A DNA stretch of 64,000 nucleotides from an uncultured Fidelibacterota bacterium (GCA_913049685.1 CAJWZD010000009.1:1-64000), one strand, 5' to 3'. Positions 18,566 through 28,383 are shown, counted from the first letter of the stretch. The notes: generated by a model from the letters alone, not told the origin. Translations and numbers: made by a program.

Positions 18566-20791
18566 CTAAAATAAGAATCTATATTGAATACTAATACTCC
18601 TACCCATTTCAGGCATAATTAATTTTATCTTAGATAGATGATTATAGTGAACTTCATCATAGATATTATCAAATTGGAAAATAATTTTATGCGAACCATT
18701 GCCTAGATTAAGATTATAGCTTCCATATAAATCAACGAGTGTATAACCGTCTGTTGGCTGCTCAAACTCACCTAATCTGCTCTGCGATGAAGCTTTGATA
18801 ATTTGTATAGTTGGAGTAAAGTTTTTCATTTTATTGTATGTCAACTTTATTCTTGTCTTCGATGGAGGGATATAGGGTAATGGTATATCTTTACTAATAT
18901 TATTACCAAATACCGATGAATAATCCGCACTTATGGTTGCAAAATCAGCTTTATAGCTAACATCAAATTCAACTCCATATATACGAGCCTTCAAACCTCT
19001 CATTTTATATTTATAGAGCCATCCACTAGATCCACTTCCCCACTCGATCCAATCTGACCCTGGTACATAACCATCTCCTATTTTTGAAGATAAATGGAAG
19101 TTTGGACTGTAATTACTATACGAAGTTAGTGTGGATTTAAATTTGTTTTTTTCATAGCCGATAGACATTTCCATGCCTTGTGTGAGCTCTAAATCTAGAG
19201 TTGGTTCTCCAATTTCATAGGAATAGCTTCCCAGGTGGGGTCCATCCGAAAACATATCTTCAATTCCAGGTGCGCGCTGTAACAACATAAGACTGGATGA
19301 CATTTTCCAATTCTGCCAATTTTTAAAGAAACTAAGTGCATATGAGCCATAATAAAAGTTTCGTTCTTTAATTTGATCCTGATCAATATTTACTGAGGAC
19401 AGAGTTGTTGTTTCAGGCTTAATTGTTAAAAACTCAAGTCTGCTAGAAGCTTGCACTGTTATAAAATTAAATTCTTTTTCTCTAAATCCAAAAATCGAGA
19501 TATTTATCTCATCCGTGTCAGGTGTCCAATAAAAACCTCCTGCAATGAATTTTCTATATTGGATAAGTGAGCCTAATGCTCTATCCTCTCCAGTTAACTT
19601 TCCTTGAAGGTATAGTATTTGCTGTCCAAGATCGACAGCTGCAAATGTTTTTTTAGTTTCATACTCTTGGTGTTCGTATTTGACAAATCGCTGCTCGATA
19701 TCAAACGTTTTAAAATTAGGTAAAAAAGCTATATCTCTATGGTGCTCAAACTTTTGAGTGATTTTTTCCATTTCAATATCTACACCATTGATGTGTCCTT
19801 CTGGGCTTCCTGGTATTCCATAATCCATTGTCAACGATTCTACAGATATAGACGTTCTAGCATCTTCATGGTAATTAGCAATTCCTGCAAAAAAACCACT
19901 GTTGATACTTGAGGTATTTTTCAAGGTCCCTTTAGGGGTAATCTGCTCTCCAGTGTTCCTCAGTAAAGCTGAAACTGTAATCTGATTATTTTTAAAAGGA
20001 TAATGATACACTGTATTTACAAAAGAGCTATTATCTCCGCTTACACCTCCTAAAACACCATGAAAATGTTGTCGCGTAAATTGTAGTTCAGGCAGTGAAT
20101 TTTTTTTAATATCGATTACGCCAGCAATTGTGTTTGTGCCATAAAGTAAAGCTTTTGCCCCTCGTATGATATTTACACTCTGCGCTGAAGACATATCCAT
20201 ACTTACAGCATGATCACCTGATGTTTGAGACAAATCTCCTAATTCTAAACCTCCATCAGTTAGCAAAAAACGATCACCACCATAGCCTCTAAGTATAGGG
20301 CGGGCTGTTGCTTGTCCCATTGAGGTTATTGCAATACCTGTTGCATTTGAAAGTGATGCAGCTAAAGTGCTTTTCATTTTTTCTTGAATCTCAGATCCGG
20401 AAAGAGATATGTTGGATAAAGATTCAGTATAGCCTAATTCTGGATGGGCAGCTACATTTATTTCTTCGAAATCAAGAACACTTAATTCTAGGTAAAATTT
20501 TCCAATGTTTATCTGGTTATCGTTACTGGTTATAAAAACAGAAGTATCCTGAAAACCTATAATGCTAAACGATAATTTAAAATCACTGTCCGGGATTCTC
20601 TCAATGCTAAAATATCCATCTGATTCTGATGAGGTTCCAATTTCTTCATTAGTAATAAAAATATTGACGTTTTCAATGGGAGAATTCGTTTGATTATTTA
20701 AAACGTATCCTGTAATCTTTCGGTTTTGAGCATTGATAATGCTCAAAACCGAAAGCGAAGTAATTACATATCTATAAATTATAGTAATTAT
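18566..20791 (-). CDS. TonB-dependent receptor (start codon uncertain)
   Basis: ITGYVLNNQTNSPIENVNIFI plug-preceding domain; ILRGYGGDRFLLTDGGLELGDLSQTSGDHAVSMD; signal peptide IITIIYRYVITSLSVLSIINA-Q lies upstream of the TTG called at 20746. Confidence 0.85.
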   Translation of the reverse strand: MITIIYRYVITSLSVLSIINAQNRKITGYVLNNQTNSPIENVNIFITNEEIGTSSESDGYFSIERIPDSDFKLSFSIIGFQDTSVFITSNDNQINIGKFYLELSVLDFEEINVAAHPELGYTESLSNISLSGSEIQEKMKSTLAASLSNATGIAITSMGQATARPILRGYGGDRFLLTDGGLELGDLSQTSGDHAVSMDMSSAQSVNIIRGAKALLYGTNTIAGVIDIKKNSLPELQFTRQHFHGVLGGVSGDNSSFVNTVYHYPFKNNQITVSALLRNTGEQITPKGTLKNTSSINSGFFAGIANYHEDARTSISVESLTMDYGIPGSPEGHINGVDIEMEKITQKFEHHRDIAFLPNFKTFDIEQRFVKYEHQEYETKKTFAAVDLGQQILYLQGKLTGEDRALGSLIQYRKFIAGGFYWTPDTDEINISIFGFREKEFNFITVQASSRLEFLTIKPETTTLSSVNIDQDQIKERNFYYGSYALSFFKNWQNWKMSSSLMLLQRAPGIEDMFSDGPHLGSYSYEIGEPTLDLELTQGMEMSIGYEKNKFKSTLTSYSNYSPNFHLSSKIGDGYVPGSDWIEWGSGSSGWLYKYKMRGLKARIYGVEFDVSYKADFATISADYSSVFGNNISKDIPLPYIPPSKTRIKLTYNKMKNFTPTIQIIKASSQSRLGEFEQPTDGYTLVDLYGSYNLNLGNGSHKIIFQFDNIYDEVHYNHLSKIKLIMPEMGRSISIQYRFLF
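20717..20755 (-). promoter_or_regulatory. Perfect 17-bp inverted repeat with 5-nt loop over the TonB receptor 5' end
   Basis: CTTTCGGTTTTGAGCAT-tgata-ATGCTCAAAACCGAAAG. Confidence 0.7.
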
Positions 20792-20796
20792 TTATT

Positions 20797-21291
20797 TTAG
20801 TTAACTGTGACTGGTACGTTGTTGGTTGAAGTATAGTCTGCGTGACCACCATGCATTACCTCAAGCTTAAAGCTTGTTGATCCTTTTGCAACACCTACGA
20901 CCTGTAACAATTTTTCTTCGTGGCCGTCGTGTTCTTCTTCAATCATTTCAACAACAGCTACTGAAGCATTTGCACCTGATACTCTAACGCCATCTTCGTC
21001 GTCACCGTGGTCATCATCGTCGTGCTCAATCTCATTACCATCATGATCGAGGAAATGAACCATAAAATGCAAAGTATCACCAACTGCAAGTGAAACAGAA
21101 CCAGTTACTACACCTTTAAGCTCTTTATAGGCTTGTACACCATCTTCCGTTTCGAGCACAAATCCGTCTGCATCAGTATGATCTGGATCTTCTTCATTTT
21201 CGTCCTCACATGCAACTGCAAATAGTAATATGAACACTGAAATTAGTGAAAATAGGTATCTTCGTGATATACTTATATCATTGATTGACAT
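20797..21291 (-). CDS. His/Asp/Glu-rich lipoprotein, probable divalent metal binding
   Basis: Lipobox AVACEDENEED; HFLDHDGNEIEHDDDDHGDDEDG; EEEHDGHEEK. Confidence 0.65.
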   Translation of the reverse strand: MSINDISISRRYLFSLISVFILLFAVACEDENEEDPDHTDADGFVLETEDGVQAYKELKGVVTGSVSLAVGDTLHFMVHFLDHDGNEIEHDDDDHGDDEDGVRVSGANASVAVVEMIEEEHDGHEEKLLQVVGVAKGSTSFKLEVMHGGHADYTSTNNVPVTVN

Positions 21292-21363
21292 AAAAACTCC
21301 ATATGTTTTATTGTGTTATTAAAGTTTGTTTTTTATACAGCTAACAACTGCTGATATGTTATG

Positions 21364-21708
21364 CTAAGAATAAAGTGCGGGTGGGGCACGTGTAGAAAAA
21401 ATTACGTGCACTGGGGATGAGTAAAATATCTCAAATGTGTTTGGTACTTTATAAATGAAAACTAAAAGTGAAGATGGTGAATCAGCTAAAAGAGATCCGC
21501 TATAAGCAACAAGCCTTTGTGCGGTGAACCAATCACACGAATCTCCAGCTGAACGATGTAAGGAGTCATTACAGTCTTGAGCGCACATGTTTTGCTCAAC
21601 AGGTAACAGATCATGAGAGTGGCCAACATGTAAAACGGATAATGTAGTAAAAGCAGACAGCCAAACTATTAAAAATGATGAAGTAACTTTTTTAAATAAG
21701 GGAAGCAT
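21364..21708 (-). CDS. DUF2946-like small membrane/secreted protein
   Basis: Start re-assigned to MLPLFKKVTSSF; HVGHSHD and C-terminal FSTRAPPALYS. Confidence 0.5.
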   Translation of the reverse strand: MLPLFKKVTSSFLIVWLSAFTTLSVLHVGHSHDLLPVEQNMCAQDCNDSLHRSAGDSCDWFTAQRLVAYSGSLLADSPSSLLVFIYKVPNTFEIFYSSPVHVIFSTRAPPALYS

Positions 21709-21712
21709 TGAA

Positions 21713-21865
21713 TTAATTAGTGCGTCTTTCAGGCCCCATTCTTCGATCGGATGTGTCTCTACGATCACCTAGAGATCGGCGATCATTTTCAACTGATACT
21801 ATTTGTTGTCTTCGGTCAGCAACACGGCGTTCACCGGACCGTCTTTCTTTTTCTCTGTTTGTCAT
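21713..21865 (-). CDS. 50-aa Arg-rich small protein with repeated D/E-R-R motifs
   Basis: Hand translation MTNREKERRSGERRVADRRQQIVSVENDRRSLGDRRDTSDRRMGPERRTN; stop just upstream of the next gene's ATG; not in ORF track. Confidence 0.5.
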   Translation of the reverse strand: MTNREKERRSGERRVADRRQQIVSVENDRRSLGDRRDTSDRRMGPERRTN

Positions 21866-21926
21866 ATTATTCTCGAATTATAAAACATTAAATATATTGA
21901 CGTAATAATCACTAAGTCAATTGGTT

Positions 21927-21962
21927 AAAAAAAGGTTGTGCAATATATACACAACCTTTTTT
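21927..21962 (-). terminator. Rho-independent terminator (bidirectional) downstream of tRNA-Asn
   Basis: AAAAAAAGGTTGTG-caatatata-CACAACCTTTTTT. Confidence 0.85.
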
Positions 21963-21966
21963 AACG

Positions 21967-22039
21967 CTCCGGAGGAGGGACTCGAACCCCCGACCTGGTG
22001 GTTAACAGCCACTCGCTCTACCAACTGAGCTACTCCGGA
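21967..22039 (-). tRNA. tRNA-Asn(GTT)
   Basis: Complete cloverleaf: TCCGGAG acceptor, anticodon arm AGTGG-CTGTTAA-CCACC, T-loop GGTTCGAGTCC. Confidence 0.95.
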
Positions 22040-22102
22040 CTGCAATTTCATCGCTATAGCGACAGCAAATTTATAATATTTATTTTCGAGACGCCAATAT
22101 AA

Positions 22103-23962
22103 TTACATTTCTTTTTCGGCTTTTATTTGCATCCCACTAAGAAATTGTCCGTGGTCTAACTCAGAAGAATTTAAATAAACGACACCATCTTCATTATGCG
22201 GTAAAGCAAATATAGAGTGGGCAGACTTTAGACCTCCTAGCCACCAGCGAGCGTCTTGAATGTACACTAAATCACCAGGATTAGCTTTCATTCTATCCAT
22301 ATCATTTTTTGAGAATCGAATACCATCTTGATCATCCTTATTTGTTTTCCAATCAACTATGATTTTTTCACCGATTGCTTCGTTCGGCGCGGAGCCTTTA
22401 TATATTCCTTTAAGTTTTGCAGCGTCAAAGATAGTTAACCCTTTAAGCTTTTTATCCGATTCGGGTTTTGTAAATAAAGAAACAATTATACCAACACCAG
22501 CACAAACTATAATATTGTACAACGCTCCAATGTAAGAATATCCACGGTCCGGTCTTAATTCAATTCCGTGAGCAAATGGAGAAATTAATTGCGGATAAAA
22601 TTGTCCAAGCACCATTAAAAAGGCACCTCCAACAAATGTTGCAATGATTCCAGCTGTCGTAAATCTTTTCCAAAAAATACCTAAAAAAACCCCTACTGCA
22701 AGAGGAGGTGTAAAGGTTGAATGAAACCATCCATTTGCCTCATAAATTGAATCAAACGTATTAAAAAAAGGTACCATAATAACCGCAATTACCTTGACTC
22801 CTAAAGATGTCCATCTAGCGAATTCAAGCTGTTCCTTATCGCTACGCTTCTTTTTTGATAAAGGCTTATAAATATCATTTACAATAATTGCAGATGAAGC
22901 GTTCACTAAAGTATCTGAAGTAGACATCAATGCAGCGCATAAAGCAGCTATTATAAAACCAAAAACTCCTGGAGAGGATATAACGTTTGTTACTGCTACG
23001 AATACATCATTCGACGCCATATCTACTGGCAACGTTCCAGGAACCGCATTAGCTATCGCTCTTCCAATCCAACCTGCATTTGAAACCACAATAGCGGATA
23101 TTGGCAATATGACTAAGGCATTGAATGCTACAGCTTTACGGCCATCGTTTACACTTCGAGCGGCCATGAAACGCATTATTAAGCCTTGATTTAAAAACAA
23201 AAAACCAACGGATCCAGCTATGCCATCTTGCCAGAAAATTCCTACGAAATTGAAATCGGGCGGTTTATTAAAATGAGCCAATGGAAGCTTTTGTTCGGGT
23301 GATAGGTTCATCCAAAAAGCCTGTAAGCCAGAAAACGGAGTATTGACCCCTAAGAATTGGATTCCCAAATAAAAAAGTAGAAGTCCTGCAAATATTAATA
23401 TAAAACCCTGTATTAGATCAGTGAAAATAACAGACGTTTGCCCACCGAAATGCATGTATATCGTTGTAGCTATCGCAATGATTACCACAGTCATCATTAG
23501 AGGAATTCCAAATATTCTGTAAAGAGCTGTAGCAAGTGTTAGAAATTGAATCGCAATGTATCCAATCATAAAAATTAATGTCATAAAGGTTGCTAAATAT
23601 CGAGCATTTGCACTAAACCTTCTTTCAAAGTATTCTGGAATGGATCTTATTCTCATGTAGTATATAATAGGAAGCCATCCAAACATAAATAGTGGAACAA
23701 AAAACCAATCATTCATATAGGTCATTGTTGATGAAAGGCCATACTGGTATGCTTTGGTAGAGTATTTTAGAAAACTGTGCGATCCAACTCCAGTTGCTAC
23801 AATTGATATTGCTATTAACCACCAAGCAAATCTTCTGCCACCAAAAAAGTAGTCTGTAGTAGTCTTACTATAACGTCCAAAGTAAGCACCAAAACCCATA
23901 ACCAAAGCAAAATAACCTATGATAATTATTCTGTCTAGAGATGTTCCAATCGCTAAATCCAT
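22103..23962 (-). CDS. Sodium:solute symporter (SSS family)
   Basis: MDLAIGTSLDRIIIIGYFALVMGFGAYFGRYSKTTTDYFFGGRRFAWWLIAISIVATGVGSHSF; start moved to internal ATG. Confidence 0.9.
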   Translation of the reverse strand: MDLAIGTSLDRIIIIGYFALVMGFGAYFGRYSKTTTDYFFGGRRFAWWLIAISIVATGVGSHSFLKYSTKAYQYGLSSTMTYMNDWFFVPLFMFGWLPIIYYMRIRSIPEYFERRFSANARYLATFMTLIFMIGYIAIQFLTLATALYRIFGIPLMMTVVIIAIATTIYMHFGGQTSVIFTDLIQGFILIFAGLLLFYLGIQFLGVNTPFSGLQAFWMNLSPEQKLPLAHFNKPPDFNFVGIFWQDGIAGSVGFLFLNQGLIMRFMAARSVNDGRKAVAFNALVILPISAIVVSNAGWIGRAIANAVPGTLPVDMASNDVFVAVTNVISSPGVFGFIIAALCAALMSTSDTLVNASSAIIVNDIYKPLSKKKRSDKEQLEFARWTSLGVKVIAVIMVPFFNTFDSIYEANGWFHSTFTPPLAVGVFLGIFWKRFTTAGIIATFVGGAFLMVLGQFYPQLISPFAHGIELRPDRGYSYIGALYNIIVCAGVGIIVSLFTKPESDKKLKGLTIFDAAKLKGIYKGSAPNEAIGEKIIVDWKTNKDDQDGIRFSKNDMDRMKANPGDLVYIQDARWWLGGLKSAHSIFALPHNEDGVVYLNSSELDHGQFLSGMQIKAEKEM

Positions 23963-24174
23963 TATCGACTTCCTAGCGCTAAAAAAATGAAAGTGGCATG
24001 CAAACCAGCCCAGAAAAAGAATCCATAAAATAGAACCCAAAGCCATTTTCTGTGACGTTCATAACTTGGCCTAAGGGCTTTGGTACGTAGAATAAGAATT
24101 AATCCTACAGTGAATATTATACCACCAACTCCATACAAATATATGAAGGGCAACCAAACTCTAAAAAAATCCAT
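23962..24174 (-). CDS. Small two-TM membrane protein co-transcribed with symporter
   Basis: Hydrophobic 70-aa ORF adjacent to the SSS gene. Confidence 0.55.
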   Translation of the reverse strand: MDFFRVWLPFIYLYGVGGIIFTVGLILILRTKALRPSYERHRKWLWVLFYGFFFWAGLHATFIFLALGSR

Positions 24175-24175
24175 A

Positions 24176-24376
24176 CTATTTTAACCTATTGAAATGAGAT
24201 TTTAAATTATCATAAGTGTCATGATGGCCATTCGTAATCATCTTACTTTGGTTGACCATTAGCATGAAATTTGTATCGTCTTCCAAACTAGAGACAATAT
24301 GAAAATAAATATCCTTAGAAATTGCTCTGCCACTAGTTTTTGCTATACTTGATCCAAGATTAAAATATAAATTCAT
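24176..24376 (-). CDS. Hypothetical protein
   Basis: Tightly packed ORF in operon context. Confidence 0.45.
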   Translation of the reverse strand: MNLYFNLGSSIAKTSGRAISKDIYFHIVSSLEDDTNFMLMVNQSKMITNGHHDTYDNLKSHFNRLK

Positions 24377-24682
24377 CTACAACAATTCTTCCTGATTACT
24401 TGAAATGTACTCTCTCAAGACTGGTTGAATAAAAATATTTTTTAAATTTAGTTTAGAAAATTCTTTGACTAAGACACCGAGTCTTTGATCAATTGGCTTT
24501 AACTTATTTAAAACAATATAAGATTCACTATTAACAGAACACATTCCACCCTGAAAGTCTCCTTTGCCTTGAACAATATTTATATTCATCTTTTCTGCAA
24601 GGTCTTCAAACAATGAAAGCAGTTTATCTGGTTTGGTTTTTACCATGGGATTATAAAAGCTTTTTATTTTTTGATTTCTCAA
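24377..24682 (-). CDS. Hypothetical protein
   Basis: ORF packed between manC-like and following ORF; internal ATG possible. Confidence 0.5.
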   Translation of the reverse strand: MRNQKIKSFYNPMVKTKPDKLLSLFEDLAEKMNINIVQGKGDFQGGMCSVNSESYIVLNKLKPIDQRLGVLVKEFSKLNLKNIFIQPVLREYISSNQEELL

Positions 24683-25709
24683 GAAACTCTACTACTCTCT
24701 TCACTTCTTCAACGCGCGATCTTGGAATGACAAGAGTGGCATCATTAGTGCTAACAACAACTAAATCACTTTGACCAATAATAGCTGTAAATTGATTTTG
24801 CGATTCAATGAAATTATTGTTTCCATCAATAACAACGCCTTGACCGCGTATTGCATTATTGTCTTTATTTTTTGGAGCGAATTCAAAAACAGAATTCCAG
24901 GAACCCAAATCATTCCAGTCAAATTCTGCTTTAACAACATGAATATTTTTGGTCTTTTCTAATAATCCATAATCTATAGATTCGGATTCAATCCTACTCC
25001 ATAATCGAGAAAAATCTTTCTTATCTATAATGCGTTTTTCAATTTTCCCTAATTGGGAATCTAGCTCAAGCATGTGTGAACTTATTTCATTAAAAAAAGA
25101 GTCAATTCTCCAAATGAACATTCCACCGTTCCATAAAAAATCTCCGCTTTTTAAAAAACGTGCTGCAAGCTTTTTATGGGGTTTTTCCGCAAAAGTTTTA
25201 ACAGGAAATGCATTCAGGTGTTCGTAAGTACTTTTTTTGTTAAACTGAATATAGCCGTAGCCAGTCGCAGGATAATGAGGTTTAATTCCTATCGTAACCA
25301 ATGTTTGTTTTTTTGTAGCAATTTGAATTGCTGACCTCACTGATTTAGAAAACTTTTGAGCACCAACAATTAAATGATCAGCAGGGAAAACTCCCATGAC
25401 TGCGTCTGAGCGCTTTTGTTTAATGTATAATGCAGCGAGACCTATAGCTGGGGCAGTATTTTTTGCACTTGGCTCAATAATTATATTTTTAGGATCTACG
25501 CCTGAAATCGTTTTTTTTATTTTGGCCTCTAAATGTTTTCCAGAAATAATAAATATATCTTCAACATTTTTCGTTTTTCTGAGACGATCAACAGTCATCT
25601 GCAGCATTGAATTTTCACCTATAATATTTAGTAGTTGTTTGGGCTGATTTTTTCGACTAGCAGGCCAAAACCTGGTACCTCTTCCACCAGCTATTATCAC
25701 CGCGAACAT
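24651..25709 (-). CDS. manC: Mannose-1-phosphate guanylyltransferase
   Basis: MFAVIIAGGRGTRFWPASRKNQPKQLLNI; VFPADHLI; GYGYIQ; FAEKP; WNGGMFIW. Confidence 0.93.
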   Translation of the reverse strand: MFAVIIAGGRGTRFWPASRKNQPKQLLNIIGENSMLQMTVDRLRKTKNVEDIFIISGKHLEAKIKKTISGVDPKNIIIEPSAKNTAPAIGLAALYIKQKRSDAVMGVFPADHLIVGAQKFSKSVRSAIQIATKKQTLVTIGIKPHYPATGYGYIQFNKKSTYEHLNAFPVKTFAEKPHKKLAARFLKSGDFLWNGGMFIWRIDSFFNEISSHMLELDSQLGKIEKRIIDKKDFSRLWSRIESESIDYGLLEKTKNIHVVKAEFDWNDLGSWNSVFEFAPKNKDNNAIRGQGVVIDGNNNFIESQNQFTAIIGQSDLVVVSTNDATLVIPRSRVEEVKRVVEFLEKSKNKKLL

Positions 25710-25716
25710 TTAATTC

Positions 25717-27378
25717 TCACTTTTCAATTTCAATTTTTCCAATATCTATTTCCCAGTTTGCCCTAACTTCAAAAGTATCAGAAGATATGTAAAACCACTC
25801 GCTTTTTTTTAATGGCATTATGGTGCCGTAATTAAAGATTCTATCTTTATTTGAATCGTTGATAACCATTAGCTCATATCTTCCTTCAGGTAATTCATTT
25901 ACATAGAATTCATCATTAGAATCTACATCAGAAACAAAGTACTCTGGGACTTTAGAAATTAATTTAAGCCGGATGATGGAAGGTTTTTGTGCTCCCACCA
26001 ATGATCCTAACAGTGTTCCATACCCAATCTTCTTTTTTGAAATCACATCAATACTTTTAATGGGATCAGGAAAAGATTTGCCCTCAATTGGGAGTAAGTA
26101 TTTTGAGAATAACAACAAACGGTAGGTTTTTTTCTCTTTCCATCCTTTTTTAGGTAGAAAAGTGAATTCCATAGGATTGACTTTAGTCATGCTTGCTAAT
26201 GTAGTGTCTGAATCTGAAATTATCTGAAATGCAGAATCTGAAAAAGACTCTATCGGTTTTGAAAAAACTACAGACAGTAAAGGGCCGCCTTTATTGTCTT
26301 TATTAATAATTGAGGTCAAAGGAGGTTTTAGTAGATAAAGATGCGATGAATCTGGATCGTTTGAAACTCGAAAACTTATTGCTGAATTAGAAGTTGACGG
26401 ACCAGAATTAGGAACAATTTTTTTAATATTCAAATTTACTTTACCTTCATTCAGTGTGTCGTTTAAGGTAAGTAAAAATCTTGACTTTTCGCTAGAGTCC
26501 TGATAATAGTTTGGTATTAATTCAGAAGAATCTGAATCAATGATTTTTACTCCCTCAAAAGATATATCGTTCAATGATTGATTGAAATGCATCCAGCCCC
26601 ATCGTGGCCCTTTCCAATCAACATGAGTGAGTTTTATTTTTGGAGTTTCGCGATGAATCATGAATGAAATATTCTTTATTACTTCATTTGAAGAAAGATT
26701 GTAGACGAGTTGAGGTCCAAGACCATAAGCTATCCTCTCTCTATTGAGAGGTAGTCCTGCTGCACTGCGGTCTACAGCCAAGGCACCATATTCCCCATTT
26801 GATAAATAATTAAATTGAAAGAAGCCTTTGTCATCTGCTTCAGATACGTATAATGGTTTGGAAAAAAATAATGTATCTATTATGTCGCCATTTAATTTCC
26901 ATAAATGAACGGCATATTTTTCTTCACCAAAGACCCTACCCATTATTTTCCCATTTTCAATAGTGCTACCAGTACTAAATGCAATTTGAATTGATTTATC
27001 TAAAGCGACATTCCTTTCATCGGTTAAAGTGCGATTGATGGAAATAATGTAAGTTTGATTTAATAGCAGCTCTTCTGGAAAGAAAAGATGAATTTCATCA
27101 TCCTTATAAATTACATCAACAGGAGTTTGTGGTTCCGGTGAAATAGAGATCGCTCTATCAATGGATTTCTTATCTATGTACTCAGAAAATTGTAATATAA
27201 CCTTTCCTCCCATGAATTCAGTGCTTCCCGATTCTGGTATAGAACCTATGAACTTTGGAGCAGTTTCATCATCCGGTCCTCCGCTTGGTGGAGCAATAGC
27301 TGCGCAAGAATAAATAGCTAAACCAATACCCAGACTACTTAGAAAATAAAATGTTTTTGTAATAATTGCTCTTTTCAA
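25717..27378 (-). CDS. Ig-like (Big_5) domain lipoprotein
   Basis: Lipobox YSCAAIAPPSGGPDDETAPKFIGSIPESGSTEF...LQFSEYID. Confidence 0.8.
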   Translation of the reverse strand: MKRAIITKTFYFLSSLGIGLAIYSCAAIAPPSGGPDDETAPKFIGSIPESGSTEFMGGKVILQFSEYIDKKSIDRAISISPEPQTPVDVIYKDDEIHLFFPEELLLNQTYIISINRTLTDERNVALDKSIQIAFSTGSTIENGKIMGRVFGEEKYAVHLWKLNGDIIDTLFFSKPLYVSEADDKGFFQFNYLSNGEYGALAVDRSAAGLPLNRERIAYGLGPQLVYNLSSNEVIKNISFMIHRETPKIKLTHVDWKGPRWGWMHFNQSLNDISFEGVKIIDSDSSELIPNYYQDSSEKSRFLLTLNDTLNEGKVNLNIKKIVPNSGPSTSNSAISFRVSNDPDSSHLYLLKPPLTSIINKDNKGGPLLSVVFSKPIESFSDSAFQIISDSDTTLASMTKVNPMEFTFLPKKGWKEKKTYRLLLFSKYLLPIEGKSFPDPIKSIDVISKKKIGYGTLLGSLVGAQKPSIIRLKLISKVPEYFVSDVDSNDEFYVNELPEGRYELMVINDSNKDRIFNYGTIMPLKKSEWFYISSDTFEVRANWEIDIGKIEIEK

Positions 27379-27453
27379 AAGTAAATTAAATTATTAATCA
27401 GAAGATAAATTTACAGGATTTCTTATTGAAATCGTATTATTATCATTATTCTA

Positions 27454-28383
27454 ATGTCCGATTTAAAAAAACTAATCTATAAGGCACAATGCATTGGCAA
27501 TGTTGAACCAATTGAATACATGGTCCCCTATCCCAACTTAAGAGCTTTGATCGAAGGTCAAAATATAAAATACGGTAAAAAGATGGTCTATGCAGATTAT
27601 GAATTAAGTTCAGATAAAATATATAGGATGGCGCAGCAATCTGCAAACCTCTTCTTGTCACTTGGCGTAAAACCAAAAGAAAGAGTAATGATTCAAGCGC
27701 TTCCATTTCCTGAATCTGAAATTGCTATGCTTGGTGCGTGGACACTTGGGTCATCTCTGGTCTTTACGAGTGATCATGATTATTCTCGTGCAATTAAAGC
27801 TTCGAAACCAAGCTTAATCATCTCACAGGAAATGCAATTTTTAGAAAAAATTAAAGAACAGTCAGATGAATTCATTCCCAAGGTTAAGGCGTTTCTAGAA
27901 GATGAGGCTGTAGTTTTTTGGACAGATGGACGTGGAATTAGATTGAGCCACTACAATATTTTGGTTAATACAAATGGTATACAGCATGCGATAGATCTTT
28001 ACGAAGATCAATTTTTTGATATTAAAATAGAAGCAAATTCAATGCCATGGGTGATTCTAAAAGTTGTACTTCCGCTTTACAGCGGAGCTCCAATTAGCAA
28101 AGATAAGGCCGATATATCTTTTGGTGAAAAAGATGCGGATTATATCATCAAGTACAATTGGGATTCCATTTCAAACTCTTTACCTAATGAGCTAAATGTA
28201 TGCAACGAGAATAGTGGTTTTATTAGCATTGGGAAAGAACCGATCCATCTTACTGAAGTGAATGATCTCAACAAACCTACCGCCATCAATGGTCATTCTG
28301 TGATGATGGGGTATTTAAATAAAAAAGAGAATAAAAAAGTATTTAAAAAAGGGAGGCTCTACATTCAAACAAAATCTGATTAA
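27454..28383 (+). CDS. AMP-binding (ANL superfamily)-like protein, degenerate
   Basis: MVYADYELSSDKIYRMAQQSANLFLSLGVKPKERVMIQALPFPESEIAMLGAWTLGSSLVFTS resembles ANL N-domain; canonical phosphate-binding loop replaced by VVFWTDGRGIRLSH. Confidence 0.6.
   Translation: MSDLKKLIYKAQCIGNVEPIEYMVPYPNLRALIEGQNIKYGKKMVYADYELSSDKIYRMAQQSANLFLSLGVKPKERVMIQALPFPESEIAMLGAWTLGSSLVFTSDHDYSRAIKASKPSLIISQEMQFLEKIKEQSDEFIPKVKAFLEDEAVVFWTDGRGIRLSHYNILVNTNGIQHAIDLYEDQFFDIKIEANSMPWVILKVVLPLYSGAPISKDKADISFGEKDADYIIKYNWDSISNSLPNELNVCNENSGFISIGKEPIHLTEVNDLNKPTAINGHSVMMGYLNKKENKKVFKKGRLYIQTKSD

Noticed and set aside
21720-21905. Plus-strand ORF 21720-21905 (Arg/Ser-rich)
   Set aside because: Antisense to the more plausible minus-strand Arg-rich micro-protein, which fits the operon spacing with the downstream ATG at 21708.
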